From IMG/VR virus record IMGVR_UViG_3300046012_000418, positions 1 to 36,169 of that record: 36,169 nucleotides of DNA, one strand, 5' to 3'. The position numbers and the translations under genes are program-made. The notes under the pieces are model-generated. The model had not been told where the DNA came from. It saw only the letters and a list, made by a program, of their open reading frames with translations, and did no database searches. Below are positions 14,508 to 25,300 of this stretch, one piece after another. The DNA is from a virus. The first letter of the stretch is position 1. The number at the start of each line of letters is the position of its first letter.

Positions 14508-17500
14508 ATGCAGCCCGCCGCTGTCTTGAGCGTCCTGGTTACCGCCGAGGGGGTAGGACCGACCAATGCCAGACTGAACTCGGTCCAGTCCACTCTGCGG
14601 AAAACTGCGGTCGCTGGAGACGCGGCGGGTTCCTCCGCTGCCCGCGCCGGTGCGAAGATGGAGAAGGCCGGTGCGGGCATTTCGAGGCTTGGTAAGGCCG
14701 CTACTAAGTATGTCGCAACTCCGCTACTTGCAGCAGCCGGAGCGTCTGTGTACTTTGCACAAAAGTACGAGAAAGCCATGCTCATGGTACAGACGCACAC
14801 TGACACCAATCGAAGAGACTTAGCACTATACAAGCGCGAGATACTGGAGATGGGTTCTTCCGGTAAGTATGTGCAGGGTCCAGCAGAACTCGGCGAAGCG
14901 ATGTACCACATTGCCTCTGACGGGTACAAAGGCGTCAAAGCAACGACGATGCTTAAGAAATCTGCCGACTTGGCAATGGTCGGTCAAAGCGACCTAGCGG
15001 AATCGACGTACGCCCTTGTATCGGCGATGAAAACGCAGATCAGGGGTACGGAGTCTTCCGGGGCGGCAATCAATAACTTGAACGCTATCGTCGGTGCAGG
15101 CGATATGAAAATGCAGGAAATGGTCGGTGCGATGTCAACCGGCATCCTGCCCGCTGCGAAGGCGATGGGGCTGAGTCTACGCGACGTAGGTGTCTCTCTA
15201 GACATTATGACGCAGCGAGGCGTCCCGGCGCAGCAGGCCGCGTATCGACTCGCGATGACCTTCCAGATGTTGATCCCGCATACGGAAAAGGCCGAAGACG
15301 CCTTCAAGAAAATCGGCCTGACTAATATGTCGCTGATCAAAGCGATGGAAGCACACCCGAAAGAGGGGTTGCTTGCTGCTCTGGTCCTGCTGAAAAAACA
15401 TCTTGATAACGTAGACGGGCATAAAAGCGTCAACCAGATTCAGGACATCGAGGAAATCTTTGGAGGCGGTCGAACCTCTCGCGGGGCGATCACCCTTCTC
15501 CAGAACCTCGACAGTGTGCGCGAGACCTATGGACGCATCAACCAGCTGGCAGGGGAAACGCCTAAGAAAATCAACGAGGCGAAAGCCGCTCCGGTAAACC
15601 GCCTCAAAGAGTCTCTGGTCCAAGTCGAGACGGTTATGACCGAACTCGGCAGCGACATTATCCCGCCCCTGGCCGAAGGCATTACCTGGATAGCTCACGA
15701 AGTCCAGCACCTCGCGCATTGGTTCCATTCGCTCTCTCCCGCCGCGCAAAGCAGCATCATGAAAATCTTGGCTTTGACGATTGCGATTGCATTTCTGATC
15801 CGGATCATCGGGTTCTTTGTTAAGTCTTTCGGGATGCTCATCAGCTGGTTCGCCAAAACTACGGTAGCCACTGAGGAGGTAATACTAGCCAACGAGGCAG
15901 CGGCCGTGAGTTACGAGGAGACCGCTGTCGCAGCCGAGGCTAGTGCAGCAGCCCAGACCGCAGCTATTGAGGAGGTAGCAGCGGCACAGAAGATAGCACA
16001 GGCTGCGATGGTCATGGGTACCCCGATAGGTTGGAAACAGGGGCAACAGTCGATGGGCCAGATGCTCCCGTACGCCGAGGAGGGCGGACAGATGTCGCTG
16101 TTTGCGGCAGGCAGCAGGGCGTCTATGGCGTCTGAGGCTACGGTCGCGGCAGAGGAGGCAGGAGCGGCGGCAGGACCGGCGTTCGCGGGCGGAATGGCCC
16201 TAGCTCTACCCCTAGCAATCGGCGCCATAGGGCTGGGCAACATTATCACGTCCGTCGCCGGACACGACTTCAAAAATGCAGGACAGGAGCTAGGTGGAGC
16301 GCTTGCGGGCGGTCTCGCAGGCTTCATGATCGGCGGTCCTCTTGGGGCGATTGTAGGAGCAGGCATCGGATCGGTAGGAGCAGATGTTATCCGGGACGCA
16401 CATCTGTTCGGGACTGCGAAAGCTCCGACCAAATTCCAGTCCCGGATGAGTGCCAGCCACCGACACGTCAAAGCCACTCACTCTGAAGAGCGCGGAGACT
16501 TCGCCAAGGTATCGGCAGCGGAAAAGCGCCTCGCCGGTATGAAAGACAAAGATATTAAGGCGAACAGAGGCCTGGTCAAAGCGGAACACGCTCTTAAGCA
16601 GGCAAGGCAAAACGCAGGACCGAACTCGCATAAGGTTGTCAAGGCGGAACTAGATGTTTGGAAAGCTAAGTCGAAAGTCATCGCCAAGACTGAAGAACAG
16701 GGTCGCCTCGAAAGGAAACATGGATTCGCTCTCCTTGCTGCGAAACACAAAGCAGTCGAAGCGGTCGCCGCGAGCAAGATCGAAATCAGGAATCTCAAAG
16801 ATTATGAAAATCGCCTGCTCAACGTACTTACGAAGGAAAAGGAACACGGAGCCTTCCGTCATCAACTAAGCGAACAGACGGAAAAGCACATACAGACTCT
16901 CGAACAAGTCGAAAAGCGATACGGCCAGGCGAAGAAGCGCGAACTGAAGTCCGTTGAAGAAGCGGAAAAATTCGTCGGTTCTAAGTTCGCGAAGGGTCTG
17001 GCCAATATGAACATTGCTCAGGCTCGATTCGGGAAACACTACGAAGGTCTACGCCGGACCATCGAAATGAACCCGATCAAAATGCACGAAATCGAATTCC
17101 AACACACGATGAATAACTTCAAACATGGCTTCCTGCTCCCCTTCCAGAAACAGTCGCATGAAGCCTCGCGCAACTCCGCTCAGTCCTTCAAAAACTGGGA
17201 AGCGACTACGAACACGGCGATGGGTTCGGTCGGCGGGGAAATGAACAAAATGCTTAAAGCGATGGGAGCTAAGCCGCTCTCATTCTCCGCTCAGTCTGAA
17301 AAGCACAAGGAAGCTAAGAAGGCACGCGGCGGCATGATCAACGTCGGCGCTCCTGAGGGAGACTCTGTTCATGCTCTCCTAGAGAAGGGCGAGTACGTTG
17401 TCAACAGAGAAGCAGTCGCTAAGGTCGGCGTTCACAAGCTTAATGATCTGAACTTCGGCAAGGCTCCGCGCGGACTCGAAAGCGGTGGGCCGGTACTAAG

Positions 17501-19787
17501 TGGCATGGGCACCCATCGAGACTACCGTGGGTTGTCTGGAGATACCGACTTCGCAGTCCAACTGGGATATGCTCTGTCCAAGATGGCAACCGGGACCGGG
17601 ATGCACATCGACGTGTTATCCGGTTGGAGGTCGATAGCAGAACAGGCAGGTCTGTATCAAGCCTACCAGAACGGGACTGGGAACCTGGCTGCGCCGCCTT
17701 CACCAAACGCTCCGCACGTTCGAGGCGGCGCGGCAGACATCGCGCCCGGACGTTCGACCTTTGGCGGAATGGCTAGCAAGTTCGGAATGGGGTTCACGGT
17801 GCCTTCCGAGGATTGGCATATCGAACTGTTGAACGCTATCGTCGGCGCCAAAGGCGCGTTCGGTCTAGGAGGCAATCCTCAGCTAGCCAAAATGAAACTG
17901 GACGGTCCGCAGGGCAAGCTTCTCAAAATAGGTCAGGACGCTCTGAACCAGGTGCAGCACGCCGCGCAGGAATATATCAACAAAAGCGGGTCGCACGGAG
18001 TCGCAGGGATGAGCGTTGCTGTCGGTCCGGTAGAACAGATGGCCAAGCAGATGGTAAGCCAAATTTGGGGAGGAGGAGAGTGGAACTCCTTTGACGCTCT
18101 AGAGATGAGCGAGGCCGGGTGGAATCCGCAAGCTCTCAACCCCAGCAGCGGCGCAGCCGGTCTAGCTCAGGCACTGCCGCCGTCGAAGTACCCGCCCGGC
18201 GCTTGGCCTTACGCAGGACCAAAGTCTGCGCAGCTTCAGTTGGAATGGATGATGGGGTACATCAAAGATCGGTACGGCACGCCTTCCGCCGCCTGGGACT
18301 TCCACCAGGCCAATAACTACTATCAGCAGGGCGGTCCCGTCGAAGCGATGATGAAATCAGGCGGCTCGCCGGGCAAAGAGGGCAAACCTGCTTCAATCGA
18401 AAAATCGATCAAATCGACCCTGGAGGGAATCGGGGAAGGGAAACACCTTCCTAAATTCAACTCTCATCTGAAGAAGATCGGTCGTCGGGTTTCCAAAATA
18501 GATTTGCCCCATAGCCAGATGAACAGTCTTGGACACATGACGAACGAGGCGGAAAAGTTCAGCGAATATGCTTCCAACGCTTCCGCTCTAACGAAATCCG
18601 ACGAAGACGGCAACATCACCCAGGGTATCTTCAAGGGCGGCAAAGAGGGAGACTGGCTAGGGCAGGAGCTTACCGCCCTCATCAACTTGAGGAAACAGAT
18701 CGTCGGCTCTCACGAAGTAGTCCTGACGAAGACTCTCCCTCACATTATGAAACTCTTGAAGCACACGCAGAAAAGACTGCGCGAGGCTCAGAAGGCAATT
18801 CGCGAGGACGAAGAGAAGAAACGCGAATTGAAAAAGAAAATTCAGGACCTCGAAAAAGTTCATAATGATAACGTCAAGAAGCTTGAAAAAGAAAAGAACT
18901 CCCTCGAAAACGATCTGAACAAGGCTCAGGGGGCTAAAACTCCCGACTCGAAACTGATTAATCGTATCCGAGACGAAATCAAATCTAAGAACGAAGCCAT
19001 TGGAAGCGATAAGGACGAAGCTAACAAGGCTATCAAATCGGATAACGAAAAAATCAGGAAGATCGAAGACGACGTTCACGACAAGCAACGGATCGAAGCG
19101 GCTTCTAAGACTCTGGCAGGGCAACTTGGCGAGCGCCGCACCAGCCTCTACTCGACCGCAAGCGACCTGTACGGGCAGGGCGGCGAATTTGAAGGGACTG
19201 GTCTGGCCTTCTACGGACTCGAACAGGTCCAAGGAAAAGGCGGGACTACGGGAGACATCCCGAATCCTCCCGAACTGGGCAGTGTTGGAGGAGAAATCTT
19301 CATGGTCCAGAATCGTCTTCAAGAAATACAAGAAGAACTAGCTAAGAAGCCGGTGAGCAGCGCAGACGAAAGCAGTTCCGAACTTTCAGAAATTGAAAAA
19401 GAAATCGCTCTGGAATGGAAGCAGCGCTACGCCGTGAGCCAGGCTCAGTTCAAAGTCCTATCTGAATTCCCTAGTGTCGGCTCCCTCGTTTCTGTGCCGC
19501 ACGTCGGCGCGTACGCAACGGGCGGTCTCGTAGCCGCTACGGTGGGCGAGAGAGGCAAGGAGGTAGCCGTTATGCCGACTGGCTCGCGAGTCGTGCCCGA
19601 GCATGACGCCAAGGATGCCATCGCAAGGATGGCGCCAGGCGGCGGCGGCTTCAAGATAGATCACCTGCACTTGTACCCCGATGGTTCGGTCGAGGCCGAG
19701 GCATACGGAAAGCAATTCAAAACCGAAGTCAAAAAAGTTACGAAGGAGCAGGGCTCAGGACGTAAAAGCCCAGGAGGCAAGTGGTGA
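14508..19787 (+). CDS. Tape measure protein with M15 peptidase and transglycosylase domains
   Basis: It sets tail length and carries wall-cutting domains. Residues 1-400 are a helical tape-measure core. A hydrophobic segment spans 414-443, and Gly/Ala-rich membrane-active stretches lie near 554-628. Coiled coils follow (660-830, 1420-1535). Residues about 1003-1110 are a VanY/M15-type peptidase: SGWRS, HVRGGAADI and EDWHIEL supply the metal ligands. Residues about 1186-1270 are an SLT/lysozyme-like domain with catalytic Glu in DALEMSEAGWN and GAAGLAQALP. Two GG-x-V...GE-x-V motifs lie near 945 and 1668. At roughly 0.15 nm per residue the tail would be about 260 nm. GAGGAGG precedes ATG 14508. 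Confidence 0.92.
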   Translation: MQPAAVLSVLVTAEGVGPTNARLNSVQSTLRKTAVAGDAAGSSAARAGAKMEKAGAGISRLGKAATKYVATPLLAAAGASVYFAQKYEKAMLMVQTHTDTNRRDLALYKREILEMGSSGKYVQGPAELGEAMYHIASDGYKGVKATTMLKKSADLAMVGQSDLAESTYALVSAMKTQIRGTESSGAAINNLNAIVGAGDMKMQEMVGAMSTGILPAAKAMGLSLRDVGVSLDIMTQRGVPAQQAAYRLAMTFQMLIPHTEKAEDAFKKIGLTNMSLIKAMEAHPKEGLLAALVLLKKHLDNVDGHKSVNQIQDIEEIFGGGRTSRGAITLLQNLDSVRETYGRINQLAGETPKKINEAKAAPVNRLKESLVQVETVMTELGSDIIPPLAEGITWIAHEVQHLAHWFHSLSPAAQSSIMKILALTIAIAFLIRIIGFFVKSFGMLISWFAKTTVATEEVILANEAAAVSYEETAVAAEASAAAQTAAIEEVAAAQKIAQAAMVMGTPIGWKQGQQSMGQMLPYAEEGGQMSLFAAGSRASMASEATVAAEEAGAAAGPAFAGGMALALPLAIGAIGLGNIITSVAGHDFKNAGQELGGALAGGLAGFMIGGPLGAIVGAGIGSVGADVIRDAHLFGTAKAPTKFQSRMSASHRHVKATHSEERGDFAKVSAAEKRLAGMKDKDIKANRGLVKAEHALKQARQNAGPNSHKVVKAELDVWKAKSKVIAKTEEQGRLERKHGFALLAAKHKAVEAVAASKIEIRNLKDYENRLLNVLTKEKEHGAFRHQLSEQTEKHIQTLEQVEKRYGQAKKRELKSVEEAEKFVGSKFAKGLANMNIAQARFGKHYEGLRRTIEMNPIKMHEIEFQHTMNNFKHGFLLPFQKQSHEASRNSAQSFKNWEATTNTAMGSVGGEMNKMLKAMGAKPLSFSAQSEKHKEAKKARGGMINVGAPEGDSVHALLEKGEYVVNREAVAKVGVHKLNDLNFGKAPRGLESGGPVLSGMGTHRDYRGLSGDTDFAVQLGYALSKMATGTGMHIDVLSGWRSIAEQAGLYQAYQNGTGNLAAPPSPNAPHVRGGAADIAPGRSTFGGMASKFGMGFTVPSEDWHIELLNAIVGAKGAFGLGGNPQLAKMKLDGPQGKLLKIGQDALNQVQHAAQEYINKSGSHGVAGMSVAVGPVEQMAKQMVSQIWGGGEWNSFDALEMSEAGWNPQALNPSSGAAGLAQALPPSKYPPGAWPYAGPKSAQLQLEWMMGYIKDRYGTPSAAWDFHQANNYYQQGGPVEAMMKSGGSPGKEGKPASIEKSIKSTLEGIGEGKHLPKFNSHLKKIGRRVSKIDLPHSQMNSLGHMTNEAEKFSEYASNASALTKSDEDGNITQGIFKGGKEGDWLGQELTALINLRKQIVGSHEVVLTKTLPHIMKLLKHTQKRLREAQKAIREDEEKKRELKKKIQDLEKVHNDNVKKLEKEKNSLENDLNKAQGAKTPDSKLINRIRDEIKSKNEAIGSDKDEANKAIKSDNEKIRKIEDDVHDKQRIEAASKTLAGQLGERRTSLYSTASDLYGQGGEFEGTGLAFYGLEQVQGKGGTTGDIPNPPELGSVGGEIFMVQNRLQEIQEELAKKPVSSADESSSELSEIEKEIALEWKQRYAVSQAQFKVLSEFPSVGSLVSVPHVGAYATGGLVAATVGERGKEVAVMPTGSRVVPEHDAKDAIARMAPGGGGFKIDHLHLYPDGSVEAEAYGKQFKTEVKKVTKEQGSGRKSPGGKW

Positions 19788-21892
19788 CCGAAAAAAGTAC
19801 TGAAACTGCGTTTCTAGATCCAATTGAGTTCTCTCCTGGCAGAGTCGAAGTCGGGTTGGATGAATTAGGACTCCGCATCATGAGCGCCGATTGGGGAGAG
19901 TCTGATGTGGAGCTTTTCCTAATCCGACAAGCACATGGCGAAGTTCCGGCCGATGCTCACCCGCCTAACAGGACGATGGTTATCAAACTTAAGGCGGAGG
20001 AGGATCACTCCATGCCTCTCTCTGAAGTTGTACAGAGGCTAGAGTCGAAGATCGCCCTGATACAAGAAGAGGAAGGCTGGGTCAAACGCAAAGCCGACAT
20101 CAGAGGGCGATATGCGGCGCAAGTCGCCTACCCTGTACGCAAAATTGCGTTGGCAGGTATTCAAGGATGGATGATGGCACACCGGCAGATAGCCGACGAA
20201 ATCACCATGACGTTGACTACTGGTCCCTACTGTTACCGGACGACGCCTATCGAACTCGGACCATTCGAAGAAGAAGGTAGGGAGCTTATCTTCAAAATGG
20301 CAAAAATTCTCGGGACCGCACCCGGACTTATCCGGCATTCCATCAAAAACGAAAACGAAGATAACGATTGGGATTCAGCAATCGTCGCGATGGAGTCCAG
20401 GGACTATCGAGAAGGCACGACGGCCGAACTTACGTACGAGGCCGAGGATCTCACGCTGCTCGGTCACGCCAAAAAAGCAACTAAGGCAGGAGCATCAGGG
20501 GGCGAAGCTCTCAACGTAGTTAAATCAGGTTCGCTCTCTCAGACTTGGGCAGCTTTGATTAGCTCGAAGATCGCTGCGAGCGGCAAACACATGAACCACA
20601 AAGGCAATCGCCGTATGTTCGTAAGGCTATGGGACCCGAACGATCAGTATGGCAACATTAGACTCAAACTTGAATACCGCTCTCTAGGGTCTGTGGCATG
20701 GAGCTCAAACAAGGGGAAGGCAACGCTAGTCAGCGGAGGGTTCTCCTACATTGACTTCGGTGAATGCCGCATCGAAGAGGCTGCGCTGGGGGAAGACCGT
20801 TGGGAGTTTCGACTGCTCGCAATGACGACCGGACCGGGAGGGGAAGAAATCGAAATCGACAAATTCTACCCGTTCCCGACTGAGCAGTTTGAGATCGTGC
20901 AGAAGCCTGAAGAACTTTCAACCGGCGGCACGGTCCTGTGGGAAGACTACTTCAATCAAGAAGCAGGGAATCTAACCGGCAAGATCGCACCTGTCGGGGG
21001 CACGTACGAAGGAGAAGGCGATGCCGATGACTTTGTAGTCGATCCGACTACCGGAGAAGCGAAGCGTACGGCGAAAGGCGATTCCTCTCTGAACAACGGG
21101 CGGTTCCTAGTCGCCAGCGGGACCAAAAAAGCTTATCAGAAGCTAGAGGGAGAAATTACCGGGCTGAACTTCATCTCCAATGCGCAGAAATCCGGATACC
21201 TATTTAGATACAAAGATAAATCTAACTGGGGTATGTTGAGCTTCATTAAGGGCGTTATTGTAATGCCCGGTCCTATCATCCTAGAAGCTTGCAAATTGCG
21301 CGTTGAGAAATGCGTAGCGGGGGTGGTTACCGTATTGAAAGAAAGCGAACTAGTCCAACAGCTTGCGGCAGGCGGAGGTCTCTTCTTGACCGTGACGGCA
21401 GGCGGGTCAATAACCGCAGAAGCTAAAGCCGGTCACGAAACGGGCACCCTCTATGCCAAACTCGTACTTGAAGACGCAGACTTCAAAACCGGAGGCTCGC
21501 TTGCAGAAGGCAAAGTAGGGATGTACGACGCCATGACTGCAACCGGAGGAAGTTCGACCAACCCCCGCAAATTCCGGAAACCTTTGGCGACCGTTGCACC
21601 GGGCGAATCCGGATTCACGGAAGAAGACTCCGTGTGCTTCGCAGGCAGAGGCATCGAGTACAGGAGCGAGGGATGCTTCCGACAACATTCTACTGATGAA
21701 GTATGGGGGCGTCTGATACCGGACGGGTTCGCTCCATATGCACCCCCATCGAGGTTAGAGGGCCGCGCCGCACGCTGTATCATCGTCCCTTCTCAGGGAG
21801 ACTTTGAATCCAAGCCGGATTCAGGCACTAACAAAATAAAAGACACTGTCATCTATTTCCCCGGATATCACTTCTTGTCCGAGGCTGCTTAG
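19784..21892 (+). CDS. Distal tail (Dit-like) protein with jelly-roll insertion
   Basis: The first gene after the tape measure usually encodes the distal tail hub. The start chosen is GTG 19784, six bases after AGGAGG and overlapping the tape measure stop; GTG 19781 is too near. Residues 1-240 fit a Dit N-terminal beta domain, and the final 100 residues a matching C-terminal part (GRGIEYRSEG...GYHFL). In between, residues about 385-590 look like a concanavalin/LamG-type sandwich (WEDYFNQEAGNLTG, G.YLFRYKD.SNWGM), typical of glycan binding. The fold assignments are by eye. Confidence 0.72.
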   Translation: MTEKSTETAFLDPIEFSPGRVEVGLDELGLRIMSADWGESDVELFLIRQAHGEVPADAHPPNRTMVIKLKAEEDHSMPLSEVVQRLESKIALIQEEEGWVKRKADIRGRYAAQVAYPVRKIALAGIQGWMMAHRQIADEITMTLTTGPYCYRTTPIELGPFEEEGRELIFKMAKILGTAPGLIRHSIKNENEDNDWDSAIVAMESRDYREGTTAELTYEAEDLTLLGHAKKATKAGASGGEALNVVKSGSLSQTWAALISSKIAASGKHMNHKGNRRMFVRLWDPNDQYGNIRLKLEYRSLGSVAWSSNKGKATLVSGGFSYIDFGECRIEEAALGEDRWEFRLLAMTTGPGGEEIEIDKFYPFPTEQFEIVQKPEELSTGGTVLWEDYFNQEAGNLTGKIAPVGGTYEGEGDADDFVVDPTTGEAKRTAKGDSSLNNGRFLVASGTKKAYQKLEGEITGLNFISNAQKSGYLFRYKDKSNWGMLSFIKGVIVMPGPIILEACKLRVEKCVAGVVTVLKESELVQQLAAGGGLFLTVTAGGSITAEAKAGHETGTLYAKLVLEDADFKTGGSLAEGKVGMYDAMTATGGSSTNPRKFRKPLATVAPGESGFTEEDSVCFAGRGIEYRSEGCFRQHSTDEVWGRLIPDGFAPYAPPSRLEGRAARCIIVPSQGDFESKPDSGTNKIKDTVIYFPGYHFLSEAA

Positions 21893-21903
21893 AAAGGATT
21901 AAC

Positions 21904-22347
21904 ATGGTTGACGAGAAATTCAGTTTGAAGGGAACGGTCGTTATCGATCTCTACGGCCCGGACGGCGAGGTAAAAGAGCACAGAGAGATCGACAACATTG
22001 TTACTACTCTGGGCAAGGAAGGCATCATCGATCGGCTGTTGGCATCGCCGAGCGTTGGAGTCCCTACCCATATGGCAATCGGGAAAAGCTCGGAAGAAGC
22101 CAAAGTCGGCGACACCAAACTGAAAGAAGAGCTAGACCGAAATGCTTTCTCCACCAAGACCCGATCCGGGGCGGCAGTAACGATGGTAGGGGAATGGGCA
22201 GCAGGAGACGGAACCGGAGCACTCAAAGAGGCCGGTCTACTTAATGCTTCAAGCGAAGGTACTCTGTTTTCAAGGATTGTATTTGAAGTCATAAATAAGG
22301 CAGCAGAAGACACTCTCAAAATCACCTGGAAATACACCCAGAGCTAG
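21904..22347 (+). CDS. Tail-tip protein, 147 aa
   Basis: AAAGGA precedes ATG 21904. The protein has the pattern of small tail-fibre-base proteins found between Dit and hub genes: a DLYGPDG..K strand pair, DNIVTTLGKEGIIDRLLASP, PTHMAIGKSS, and a C-terminal SRIVFEVINKAAEDTLKITW pair. It probably sits at the tail tip. No enzyme motif is seen. Confidence 0.7.
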   Translation: MVDEKFSLKGTVVIDLYGPDGEVKEHREIDNIVTTLGKEGIIDRLLASPSVGVPTHMAIGKSSEEAKVGDTKLKEELDRNAFSTKTRSGAAVTMVGEWAAGDGTGALKEAGLLNASSEGTLFSRIVFEVINKAAEDTLKITWKYTQS

Positions 22348-22350
22348 ATC

Positions 22351-25300
22351 ATGGCCGTCCCTGTTGAGCACGCAGTAAATAAATACACTGGGGTCAGCGC
22401 CACCAGTCGTACGGTGACGGTACCAGCCGGTTCAAAAGCCGGAGATGCGTTGTTCGTTCCGATTAAGGTTGCATTGAAAGGAACGATTGCGGCTCCTGCG
22501 GGTTGGACTGAAGTTGCCAAACAGAAAATAGCAGGGATCGAAAATTGGACGGTAGCAGTATTTGTTTTACCTAATTGGAACGGTACGACTACTGAATACA
22601 CGTTCACTTGGGGCGGTTCAAAAGTCGAAAGCGTCGCTCATATCTTCGCTGTAGAACTGGCTGACAAAATTAAACCAGTCAGTGCCGTCAGCAGCGAAAC
22701 GATTCAGGAAAACACTCCGGCCTCTACCAAAGCTCCCGTACCGGCGTACACTGTACCCACGGCGGAAAATCGAGCCTTCGCAATCGTCTTCAACAACGAA
22801 GGTTTCACCTATACGCAAGGGGCAGGATACACGGAGTTCGCGGACCAAGCAGACGGTCCAGAGGCTGTTTACAAGGCAGAAGGATTCGGACCAGGAGAAC
22901 TTCCAAAATACGAATCCTCCTCAGGCTCGGCGGTGACGCTTACGATAGGGTTCTCAGTTCAACCTGCGCAACCCGAAGGCAAAAACTACACTCTTGAAGT
23001 TAACGAGAGCGTCACGATCTCAGAGTCTGTTTCAAAAGAACCGGGAAAGAATCCTTCTGAGGTAGTAACCATTACGGAGTCAATTGCCAAGGATGCAACT
23101 AAGGAACGGTCCGAGGCCGTAACGGTTACTGAGTCAGTATCTAAGGAGCCGGGCAAGGAACCTTCTGAGGGCGTAACGGTTGCTGAGTCGGTTGTAAAGG
23201 AGCCGCAGAAGAATCCTTCAGAGGTCGTAACCGTTTCTGAGTCAATCGGCAAGGAAGCCGAAAAGACGATAGCCGAGTCGGTCACCGCAGCCGAGAGTGT
23301 AACCAAGCAGCCGGAAAAGACGGTTTCAGAGAGCACCAAAACGGAAGAGGCTGTATCTGGACTCGCAGTCCTTCCGAGCGAAGGCAAAATTACGGCAGCC
23401 GAACTCAAAGCTGCTGAACCACTTGATCCTCTTATCCGCAAACCTGCCGAGCCCATATTTGGAAAAGACTGGCATGGCACTTTTGCGGACCCCGGCGAAG
23501 GAACCCCTACTGGGTGGACTCACCTACCAGGGGAAATCTTCTCAACGGCGCGCTGGTGGAGATATGGTTTCCCCGCTTCGGCTGCGACGGGTCTGACGTT
23601 TGCTGAGCCTTTGAGTGCAGGGCAAGAGGTGCGCATTGTACTTGGGGATAACAAGGTTGGAAACTCGGTCGTTCTGAAGATAGCTTACAACAGTCCCGAA
23701 TTCTACTTCTACGCCTTGTACGAGGAGAGCCCAGAAGGGGAAATTGAACCGGCGATGGGGTCAGGATTTTTGCCTGTTGTCAAAGGGGATAAGTTCTATC
23801 TGACCTTTGAGAAAGGGTTCGAGGGTATTCGAGCTTGGAGACAAACCGGGGTAGGTAGTCCGACGGTCTTCACGCAAGGAACGTTGACTGAACCCCTTGA
23901 AATCTACGGGACGACTGCGGATCTCATTCTTCAGGGAGCCGGATCGTTTAGGGGTACCAACTTCATAGCTTTCAGTCTTAACCCTGAACCGCCAATTGTA
24001 GAGAAAAAAGCGGATAAAATGATTGTCTCTCTACAAGCGCAGAACTGGGGAGGCAAAACCGTAGAAGACATCGCTGCTGCCGTACACAATGCGAGGTTCG
24101 ACACGGAAGACAGCAGCGTAGGGTTCCTAGAAAAACTTCTGGCAGCCGGATTAAAAATCACTTGTCTGTTCTCCGGCCCTTACAATGAAGAAGGAGTGTC
24201 GGCGCTTGACCCCGACGAATGGGTCGCGAACGCTCTGGCCTACTACGAAGCGAATCTAACCCCGGAACAGGCACCGATTGTAGAGGTTCTTAATGAGCCT
24301 CACGGACCTTGGTTCTGGGGGGAAGGGGCGAATAGCGCGAAAAATGCTCTCGCCTATCGGGTCATAATCAAAAAAACTTATGAAGCCTTCCACGCAAGGT
24401 ACGGCAGCGAATCCCCAAAGATAATCGCTTCTGTAGAAGGCAGCGGGATTGACTTTGGAGAAAAGTGGTGGGAGCCTTCTGCTGCCGCATACCTCGATGG
24501 AGTTGTTGTTCACCCCTATGGAGGACACGATTCAGAAGAAAAAGAAGCTTCTGCCAGGGGACATAGGGACAAGGTTGAAGAAGCACGGTTGCTTACCGGA
24601 GAATCGCTTCCAGTCTACGTAACCGAGGTTGGATGGCCTACGGCTATTGGAGAAGAACCGACTGGCGATAGCTTGCAGTGGACCGAGGCAGAGCAAGCAA
24701 CTAATATAACTGAATTCTTTGAATGGGCAAGGGGACAAAGGTATGTAGCGGAGGTTGCGTACTTCGGTTATCACGACTTCGGAACCAATACCTGGTACGG
24801 AGTCGTAGATCTAGTAGGTAGGCATAAGGCGGGGTATGCGTCTATCGAAAGGCAAACCGGCATATACGACGGGACCTTTGTAGAATCTAGAGTTCCGATT
24901 CGTCGTCACGTCGTCCCGGATAAGCTGGCCATACGGATCGATGCCCCTGGGGGCGGGTCGGCACGCTGGGCAGACGACGAGATACGGCCAGAGAACGTCA
25001 TGTCAGGCATCACTATCGAGGACGAGATGCCGGGCGGCTATAAGCAACTCAAGGGTACGCTCGCACGCAATCCTCAGATCAACTGGCCTGATACCGGGAC
25101 GTACGGCAGGGTTAAAGCCTACTTGCCAGGGGTTGAGAAAGTATTCGAGGGAAGTCTCGACAAGAGTCCGCAGGCAAGCGGCGACCATCTATCGATGCGC
25201 CCCGAAATGGTCGGCGACCAAAGACTCCTAGAAGACGATAAGTCAGTCAAATTCGGGATCATCGACGGCGATCTAAGCAAGTGGGGCGCGCCTTCAACGT

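Noticed and set aside
18657-19331. 224-residue antisense ORF within the tape measure gene
   Set aside because: It is the mirror of the Lys/Glu-rich coiled-coil region, has no ribosome site and lies wholly inside a certain gene. Other long minus-strand ORFs (for example 4463-5044 and 15911-16477) fail for the same reason.
23002-23325. CRISPR-like array
   Set aside because: The 54-bp period is in frame, units diverge mainly without changing the protein pattern, and there are no unique spacers.
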